A DNA stretch of 64,000 nt from positions 96,461,360 through 96,525,359 of the forward strand of contig CAKMRJ010005523.1 of NCBI GenBank assembly GCA_928212115.1, written 5' to 3'. The notes below the pieces were generated by a model, which saw only the letters and a program-made list of their open reading frames with translations, had not been told where the DNA came from and searched no databases. The position numbers and the translations under genes are program-made. Shown piece by piece: positions 57,067 to 64,000 of the stretch. Positions within the stretch are counted from its first letter, which is position 1. Every line of letters begins with the position of its first letter. Source of the stretch: Lactuca virosa. Lineage: Eukaryota; Streptophyta; Magnoliopsida; Asterales; Asteraceae.

Positions 57067-57885
57067 TTACAACATTCTCATGTGGTTTTGAAATAGGTTT
57101 CTTATGAGTTTGCACTGATCCTCTGGATGTTCTGCCAGAAGTGGTTGAAGATCCAGAATTCCTTTTTTTGATGAAACCGATCTTGGCGGAGCCTTGTTCG
57201 GTTTTGGCAAACTATTTTGAGCTTTGTTAGTAAAAACCCTTTTATTCTTTTGAAAAACAGCCCTTTTTCTGCTTCGATCATCTTTCCAATCATCATTTCG
57301 AGAACGAGTTCTTGAGGATTTTCTAATTAAAGACCTTCCTCGAGATTCGTTCTCTCCTCTTGGTGACATATAGTTCACAAAGATCCTATTTTGACAATTC
57401 CTAGCTATATGACCACCAACACCACAATTAAAACAAATCTGTTTATTATTTGAACTTGTACTACATTTCTCAGATTTATTTTCTTGACAGACACTCTTAC
57501 TCTTCTTAGAAGAACATGCATGAGAAATAGGTTGTGAGATAAGTGAGGGTGCCTCAGATGGTGTGACTTGTGGAATTGATGGGTTTTCATGAGAATCACA
57601 AGCATCAGAATTACCAAACAATTCATCAAACATATCAAAGAAATTAAGTTCAACAGTAGCAGATGTGGAAACATCACATGAAACATTATCAGTCTTAACA
57701 TCAGAAACACAAACATTTTCATTTGAAACAGAAATATCAGAATTAGAAACAGAAACAGAAACAGATTCTCCAGCTTCACGCTTTGCCTTATCTAATGGTT
57801 GATCTGCAGGGGAAGTAGAAATGTTAGTACTTTCAACATTAATAAATCCTCCTGAAACGAAACCAGATGGCTTGCCATAAACCAT
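57067..57885 (-). pseudogene. Gag C-terminal extension with second zinc knuckle
   Basis: The 272-codon frame is rich in Ser, Asn and Val-Ser repeats (SVSVSNSDISVSNENVCVS). It then has CFNCGVGGHIARNC (C-X2-C-X4-H-X4-C) and a basic Arg/Ser-rich segment (GRSLIRKSSRTRSRNDDW). It lies between Gag and protease and is out of frame with both. 57886-58268 joins it to Gag as broken coiled-coil coding. Confidence 0.75.
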
Positions 57886-58268
57886 AAATGGTTCGTTGGC
57901 AATCTCATCCTTGGATAGGGGTTGATACTGATATGTATGATTATAAAAAGAGGAGGTACACTATCATATCCCAGACCCTTTTGTTGGTTTCGTTTAAACT
58001 GCATGCAGTGATCAATCATGTTGGCAACTACCTCGCTTGATCCATCAAATTTTCTAAAATCAAAATTTTCAGTTGCAAATTATCTTTTTAATGTATCAAG
58101 CTCAGTAATTAGCTCATCATTCTATCTTTTAACATAATCATAAAGCTCACATTTTTCACTGTATTCTGTTTGAATTCTCTTAAAGTCCTTTATTTTTGTC
58201 TCTAACTGGGCCTTAAGGGGTTTCTGTCCTTTCCTAAGCTGATAGCCCTCATATCTAAGGTCCTCTAC

Positions 58269-59747
58269 TTATCTACGTAATAATTGAATTTCATCATGAA
58301 GAAGTTTAACATATTCATTACAAGCCTGAGAACAAGATGGTAGATTTACCTCACTTTTCCTGGGCTCGGAAGTAGAAGACACCATCAAAGCAAACTGCAG
58401 CTCCATCATTTCTGCTTCGGGATCAGCTGCATCATTCTTCAAGGAAGCATCATCAATCTGAGCTAGGTGAGCATTTTCTGGCCCTGAAATATTCAAAGCC
58501 TGAATCTGGTCCTCCCAGTCAAAAGACTGAGCGACCATAGCAGTTTCACCATTAACCGCAGCACCTGCACGGTTGTTTCCCACTGCAACCATCATCCTAT
58601 TGTTGTTCGTCCTACGATCTGGCTTTGGACACTCACGAGCAAAATGAACCGGCTCGTGGCAGTTGAAACATCGCAGCATGCCCTTGTTGAATCCCACCTT
58701 CTTGTCAGCATTCATGCCCCAGTTGCTCTTCCCTGTCTTCTTAGCAAACTGCTTAGCCCTGAAAACAGCCATAGCAATCTGCCATGTGATGTCCATCTCT
58801 TCCACGTCTTCAGGATGAATCTGATCCAGGTCAGCAAATGACAGCTGAGGTGGAAGCTCTCCAGCTACAAAAGCATTGTAGCAGTTAACAAGCCCAGTGG
58901 CTAGAGCCAGATTTTCATCAGTATCTTTCGTGTTTGAGGAAGAGGCTACAACTGGCACATTTAGATGGGGAACAACTTGTGGAGTGACAAATGGCTGGCT
59001 TTGAGAGTGAGGAATGGATGATGCAGCAGTAAAGGTTTGAATCTGAGGTTGTTGAGCAGCAAAAGCTTGACCTAAGGAAGTCATGATTGATGACAGAGCA
59101 TTGTTGGATGAGATTCCAAGATTTGCAGTAGAGTACGAGTTCACATGGTTTATTTCTCTCTGTTTGTCATCAATATCACAAGCTTTGATGATCGCCATGA
59201 TTTCAGCAAGAGTGAGGCAATTTAGATCCTTGGTCTTCTTAATCACAACAACATTCATGTCCCATGATCTGGGAAGAGCATTCAGAAGCTTCTTGTTAAT
59301 CTCTGACTTGGTCAAGAAAATCCCAGATATGTTCATGTCAGTGGTGAGAGTTGTGAACCGCTGCAGCTGAGCCTCAAGAGTCTCTCCGGGAATGTAGTTG
59401 AACATATTGAACTTTTGTCTCAACATGTCCTGGCGACTCTCCTTCATATCTTCATTGTCCTCATATACCTCAATTAGGGCTTCCCACAAATCCTTAGCTG
59501 AAGTATACTCTCGGAAACCTTGAGCAATATCAGGAGATAATGCCATGGTTAGAGTGGCTAAAGCCCTTTCCTGCTCTTCAACTTTCTCAAACTCCTCATC
59601 AGTGTAGTTTTCAACAGCCTTGTCAATCACTTGGCCTCCGACTGTCATAGTGATTCTAACAGGGCCTCTAAGAATGCTTCTCTAGACTTTGAAATCCTTC
59701 ATTTTAATGTATTTTTCAATTCTGTACTTCCACTCAGAAAAAACCAT
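58269..59747 (-). pseudogene. Gag of the Sirevirus with a premature stop near its start
   Basis: The natural start appears to be the ATG at 59747 (MVFSEWKYRIEKYIKMKDFK). A TAG at 59682-59684, probably from TGG, follows 21 codons later, and the frame reopens to 58269 (459 codons from the Met at 59648). Motifs include YTSAKDLWEALIEVYEDNE, LRQKFNMFNYIPGETLE, LLNALPRSWDMNV and the knuckle CFNCHEPVHFARECPKP. UBN2/Gag-type particle protein. Confidence 0.88.
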
Positions 59748-60282
59748 CTGCATACATTAATCTTGGAATACGCGTAGTAGTGCCCATGACAGTATCAAGT
59801 TCGTGAAAATTAAAGCAAATTAAAGCAAATTAAAGTCACAAAAGTGTTTACGGTTGATGTTGATGAGATTACGACCGTAAACTGTGTTTACGGTTGAAGA
59901 GTTTACGACCGTAAACTTGGTTTACGGTTGGGCTGTTTACGACCGTAAACTGGGTTTACGGTTGAGCTGTTTACGACCGTAAACTGAGTTTACGGTTGAG
60001 CTGTTTACGGTTTGTACGTTTACTGTTTAAGCGTTTAATGTTAATGAAGCTTAGTTTACGGTTGTTGAAGATTCACAGTTTACGGTTGTTCAAGATCTTG
60101 AGTTTACAACCGTAAACAGGGTTTACGGTTGGCAGTAAACTCCCATAAGGTCTTCAAAAACATGTTTTTGCAATAGATTTAGTTCCTTTAACCACGAAAA
60201 CACGAAAACCAATCTCAAACGATAAGAATGTCAGATTAAGCAGCCCAAATCTCGATTGAATGAAGCTTTGACACCGGTTCTT
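59748..60282 (-). repeat. Sirevirus leader with four 34-bp tandem repeats
   Basis: GTTTACGGTTG begins at 59886, 59920, 59954 and 59988, and GTTTAC(G)ACCGTAAAC at 59901, 59935, 59969 with a partial at 60003. The period is exactly 34 bp. Further single copies of the GTTTACGG word lie to about 60135. There is no ORF. Confidence 0.88.
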
Positions 60283-60294
60283 GCTCTGATACCA
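60283..60294 (-). promoter_or_regulatory. Primer-binding site, initiator tRNA-Met type
   Basis: The minus strand reads TGGTATCAGAGC, two bases from the 5' LTR at 60297. Confidence 0.92.
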
Positions 60295-60296
60295 AT

Positions 60297-60647
60297 TGTA
60301 AGGTCCTGAAAAAAAGATCTTTACCAATGATCAAGCAACAAACAATCACAATAGAAGAAGAAGAAGAAAAGAAATCGAGCTTGCACACATTTATATTCAG
60401 AAAAACGTCAGGTACAACTCGATGGAACGATCTGTAAACTCAATGTCATCAACAACCCCACATAGACCTACACCTCCACTCTATATACTAGACAGGACCG
60501 CAAACTGGGTTTACGGCCGTAAACGTGTTTACGGCCGTAAACTCCCATCCTGACCGTAAACACATTACAACCCACAAAAAGTATTACAGACTCATACTGA
60601 ACAAAATACAATGAAAGCCTAGACCAAACCATTTACTGGACCCTTCA
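60297..60647 (-). repeat. 5' LTR of the Sirevirus (351 bp)
   Basis: Matches 40184-40532; followed by AAAAT at 60648-60652. It carries two GTTTACGGCCGTAAAC palindromes where the other LTR has one GGCC and one GGTC form. Confidence 0.93.
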
Positions 60648-60652
60648 AAAAT

Positions 60653-61188
60653 AAGCTAGACATGAGTATAATAAGCAAACCAACTAGATCAATGTTGAAT
60701 TCCTTCTAAATCTTCTTCAATCCTTAAGCTCCAGTTGAATTTCAAGATCTTCTTCTGGTTTTCTAAGGGTCCTTAGTCGCAATTAACATCTGAAAATCGA
60801 ATGCATTCGCCTGATTTCGACCTAGTGTCTGGGATTTTATAATTATGGAAATCTGGACGCCACGTCATGTTTGACTGCCACCACGACGTGGTCTTCTAGT
60901 AAATCTCGGGCCTTCCAAGTCAGCATGATGACGCAAATATTCCATTCGCCACGTCATGGTCATGTTACCACTAAGTGGTCTTCAGTCAACTTTTTTTTCT
61001 TCTTTTGTTTTTGCACCCGTTTCCTGCTTCCAGTTCCTTGTATGCTCCCTTTTTTGTCCTGAGCAAGTTTTTGCCGCTACAAAACACAATTTAAACATAA
61101 TAAATATCTTTTGTTCCATATTAAGCATAATTGTAGCTAAAAGTATTAGAAATATGCATTAAATATGTAATTAATTATGCACACATCA
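60653..61188 (-). repeat. 3' LTR of the Athila-like element, proximal part
   Basis: Continues the LTR from 40183. It ends CACATCA, next to the PPT, so it starts TGATGTGTGC on the minus strand. It contains palindrome pairs at 60860/60881 (CCACGTCATGT, CCACGACGTGG) and 60949/60968. Confidence 0.75.
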
Positions 61189-62925
61189 AAATACCCCACA
61201 CTTGGCTTTTGCTTGCCCCAAGCAAAATTTATTTAATTATATCATATCAAGACTTTAGCTACCAACATCTCACAAGATAATCCATTTTGAGCCTCTCCAT
61301 TACTCCAAGACCGCAATGCATGTATTTGTGTCTATATTTTTCCCAAGAACTTCCCCAATCCTAAATACTTACAATCTTCATAAACACTTGCCCACTTCTT
61401 TTGAACAACGCTCATTTTATGCATCCCTTCAAATCCATCCCCATAAAACTTTCTTAAACTCAAGGAAATTTTTGGTTAAACCCCCAAGCATACATATGAA
61501 AAAATAACCTAGAAAATAAAAATACAATAAATAACTTGGAAATTTTCGCCATATTCTTGAGTCTTTGATAATTTGAAGATTTTCATCATGATATTTCTTG
61601 ATCTTCATAGCTTTGTAGACTCTTATTCTTCAACTTTTGCAACTTTTATTTTTTCACTCAAAACTAAAATCCTATAAAAACATATTCTTAAGTAAGGAAA
61701 CTTAACTTCAACCCTTATTAGTTAGAGCTATTAGTCTAAGGTGCAATGAATACATAAGCTCTCATGGATACATTTCTGGTACACAATGTTAAACATATTG
61801 CATCCCTCAAACTAAGCAAGATCGTGTATTTGTTCCATGATTTCACTAGGATAGGGAAGCTACAAATACACTATAACATATATTGTCTCAAATAAACATT
61901 AAAACCCGCATTGGATCGTCCCACACAACACTAGCAAACTATATCTTAACATAACATTTTTTTTTACTAGATTCAATTTTTAGATTATTATTTCAAATCT
62001 TTCTAATAATTTTTAAAATCCTAGTATTTTTTTTTTAATTTTTTATCAGAATGCTTGTATTCCTATATTCAACCCCCTACCCCACACTTAAATGATGCAA
62101 TGTCCCCAATGCATGCTTAAATAATAAAATAACATAAATGAAAAAGGAAGAATTGGAACAGACTCCCCTTGGGTAGTAGTGGCGAGATCGAATTCTGAAA
62201 GTGTGTGGAAAATCTTGGACTTCTTGTGTAATTGTCGGAAACAGTACTCTAGGCTCTTTCTTCTTGTGAATGCAAATGTGTCGGATCAGAATATATCAAA
62301 TAACCATTATTCAAAATAAAGTGTGTTGAACCGCTGCTACATCGTGGGAAAGCACTGCCACGACGTGGTGTAAAGCTGAAAGTCGTAATGGTCAAGCAAA
62401 ATAAGATCGCCATGACGTGTTCTAAGGACGCCATGTCGTGGTTCACTCATATGCAGTCGCGATAAAATAAATCGCCACGACGTGGTGATGATGGCCACGT
62501 CGTGCTGTCTTTTCAGAGACTCTTTTAAGAACTAAATTAATGCATCGACTCTTCTTAATGGTTAAAACCATTCCTGGTTTTTCTTTTCCAGTAAATATTC
62601 TTCAAAATGCTTCTTCTTTTCATGATGTTGGAACTCCACACTTATATAAAAGAATGGTCTTCGATTGTGATCTTCAAAAATTACACGACTTCTTATCCAT
62701 TAAGCTCCTTTACCTCTTCACTTACTTCCTTTCTAAAACTACAAAATAAAATCAAAAGACTAGAGAAACATATGATCAATTGGTTAGACTAAAAAAACTA
62801 AAGCAAAATAAACCAAAACGAAAAAGAAATCAAAAGGAAAAGAAAAATGCAAACTCTAAAACATCGGGTTGCCTCCCACGAAGCGCTTCTTTTTTGAGGA
62901 GTCATGAGTCGGACTCCTTCCCACT
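61189..62925 (-). other. Athila-like 3' region without pol
   Basis: The PPT (AAGTGTGGGGTATTT on the minus strand, about 61189-61203) adjoins the LTR. At 62083-62115 the minus strand carries ATTGGGGACATTGCATC ... TTAAGTGTGGGG, a phrase typical downstream of Athila pol. Three palindrome pairs lie at 62337/62358, 62410/62431 and 62475/62495. There is no RT or integrase. Confidence 0.65.
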
Positions 62926-63825
62926 CTACGTTGTTGCAGTTGGGAGTGAGATCTCCTTTTTCTCCTTTTGCTCCTTCCATTTTTGATTGTAAGCTTGAAC
63001 CCTTCTCTTGTATGCCTTCTTCAAATTCTCTTTCTTCTTTTTATTGGCATTGTCTTCATATTTGCGCTTTACCCCTTTACCTTGCTTCTTTGCCTTGTTT
63101 ACCTTTTTGTCATCTTTGTTAGGATCTTCCTTATCTACATCCATCTTTGCCAAAGTTGGCTCCTTTAATTCCCTACCAATGTCTTCATCAACTATTTCCA
63201 CTTCTTTATACAAATAATCTTTTATTTCATCAACTTCTCCTCTTGAACCTTAGGTGTAGTAAATGCAATCAACTCAAATGTCATAGGAATCGAGGCTCTT
63301 GGTTTCGATCGTTTTAATTTTTCACCATGTGGATTCTCCCAAACTTTTAACTCTTCTTCCATCATATTCTCAATTGTAACAAGCTCACCAAAATCTTCTT
63401 CTATAGCCTCCATCTTTGACACTTCATCTTTTGGCTCTTCATGATGCACTTTTAGACTCATTTCAAAGGTAATAACATCATCTTCCACATGAAGTGTGAG
63501 CTTTGAGTCATGGATGTCAACTAATGCTCTTGCGGTACTCAGAAATGGTCTTCCTAAAATAATTGGAAGTTCTTCATCCTCCTTCATGTCGAGAACTACA
63601 AAGTCAACAAGAAAAACAAACTTTACCACTTTTACTAGTAAGTCTTCAATGATTCCTCCTGGGTATGTGGTAGAGTGATCCGCCATTCGAATGGTCATCC
63701 TTGTGTCTTGAAGCTTTACTAATCTGAACTTTTGGTAGAAAGAATAAGGCATGAGGTTAATGCTTGCCCCTGAATCAGCTAAAGCATTAATAGAATTTGA
63801 ATTGCCAAATTCACAAGGAAATGTG
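62926..63825 (-). pseudogene. Athila-like protease with lysine-rich tail
   Basis: The frame 63825-63222 reads ADSGASINLMPYSFYQK (catalytic DSGA), YPGGIIEDLLVKV, FVVLDMKEDEELPIILGRPF and LSTARALVDIHDSKLTLHV, the Athila/Tat protease. It ends near 63222. Frame 63213-62926 continues with an acidic then Lys-rich coiled tail (KKKKENLKKAYKRRVQAYNQ). Athila elements normally proceed to RT here; the RT is missing, so this is a deleted or non-autonomous form. The right end is cut by the copia LTR at 63826. Confidence 0.75.
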
Positions 63826-64000
63826 TGTTGGATTAGGTGTCTAAGACCATAACTATATTTGGTATGTACTTGAATTAATATTAGCACAATCCTTTTGGGT
63901 TGCCTTCACACTAGCAACTAGACAGGATGACCTATTGAGAGAAAGGAAGAATTTATTATTTGATTAATAAATTGTAATAAATGATTTATTAATATATCAT
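63826..64000. repeat. Start of another copia-type LTR, cut by window end
   Basis: Begins TGTTGGATTAGGTGTC and shares CATAACTATATTTGGTATGT with the young copia LTR before diverging. It interrupts the Athila-like protease. Strand and remainder are not visible. Confidence 0.7.

Larger units (their letters stand above)
40179..60652 (-). mobile_element. Sirevirus-type Ty1/copia element with envelope-like ORF, flanked by AAAAT
   Basis: LTRs lie at 40184-40532 and 60297-60647, with perfect 5-bp target duplications AAAAT outside both. Minus-strand order: 5' LTR, PBS, leader with 34-bp repeats, Gag, second Gag-like ORF, protease, integrase, RT, RNase H, repeat-rich spacer, envelope-like ORF, PPT, 3' LTR. 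LTRs differ at about nine bases plus small indels by eye (about 97% identity). A 7.9-kb copia element sits in the envelope-like ORF. All ORFs are broken. Confidence 0.9.
39279..64000 (-). mobile_element. Athila-like Ty3/gypsy element, heavily invaded, running off the window
   Basis: The minus-strand element comprises protease (63825-62926), 3' region (62925-61189), PPT and a 3' LTR made of 61188-60653 plus 40183-39279, interrupted by the Sirevirus. It begins in the LTR of the second chromovirus; the left 5 bp flank is GTCAC. RT and integrase are absent between protease and 3' region, so the element is deleted or non-autonomous. Gag and the 5' LTR lie right of the window or were replaced by the copia LTR at 63826. 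Confidence 0.75.

Noticed and set aside
59886..60018. CRISPR-like regular repeats
   Set aside because: The units are contiguous 34-bp tandem repeats without unique spacers in a plant retroelement leader.

Overview
This is plant nuclear DNA, almost entirely nested transposable elements, with no certain host gene. Every recognisable protein belongs to a Ty3/gypsy element, a Ty1/copia element or a caulimovirid-like pararetroelement. I infer the aster family, probably lettuce (Lactuca). That rests on general resemblance and on the abundant ACTCGNCGAGT words, and was not checked by a search.

Layout. 1-8884: minus-strand, integrase-less pararetrovirus-like element (movement protein, capsid with zinc knuckle, protease, RT, RNase H, unknown 3' ORFs) inside long terminal repeats; the left repeat runs off the window. 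8885-9244: AT-rich gap with a 75-bp direct repeat. 9245-21756: decayed plus-strand Tat-type gypsy element, split by a minus-strand Tekay/Del-like chromovirus (11056-19992). 21757-25660: broken plus-strand Sirevirus-like copia element cutting off the Tat integrase. 25661-35654: no clear gene; a Helitron-like 3' end with exon-like fragments, a foldback palindrome, a MITE inside a tandem duplication, and a 1.5-kb terminal-inverted-repeat element. 35655-39278: second Tekay-like fragment (protease, gag, LTR) with a perfect solo LTR in its gag. 39279-64000: an Athila-like minus-strand element whose 3' LTR holds a 20.5-kb Sirevirus (40184-60647), whose envelope-like ORF in turn holds an almost fresh copia element (43186-51092). 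Another copia-type LTR starts at 63826.

The nesting is directly legible: target-site duplications CATAT (solo LTR), AAAAT (Sirevirus) and ATCTT (inner copia) are perfect. LTR divergence rises outward from the inner copia to the Sirevirus. Only the inner copia keeps an intact 1346-residue Gag-Pol. It has a TATA box, primer-binding site, polypurine tract and a convincing leader intron, so it is the one candidate for a functional unit.

The most unusual signal is not a gene. Unrelated elements (Tekay LTRs, Athila LTR and 3' region, a solo LTR, a copia leader) carry pairs of short palindromes centred on CG-N-CG (ACTCGNCGAGT, CCACGNCGTGG or CTCACGNCGTGAG). Within a pair the start-to-start spacing is nearly always 20-22 bp. 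The Sirevirus carries the related word GTTTACGGNCGTAAAC, partly as a 34-bp tandem repeat.
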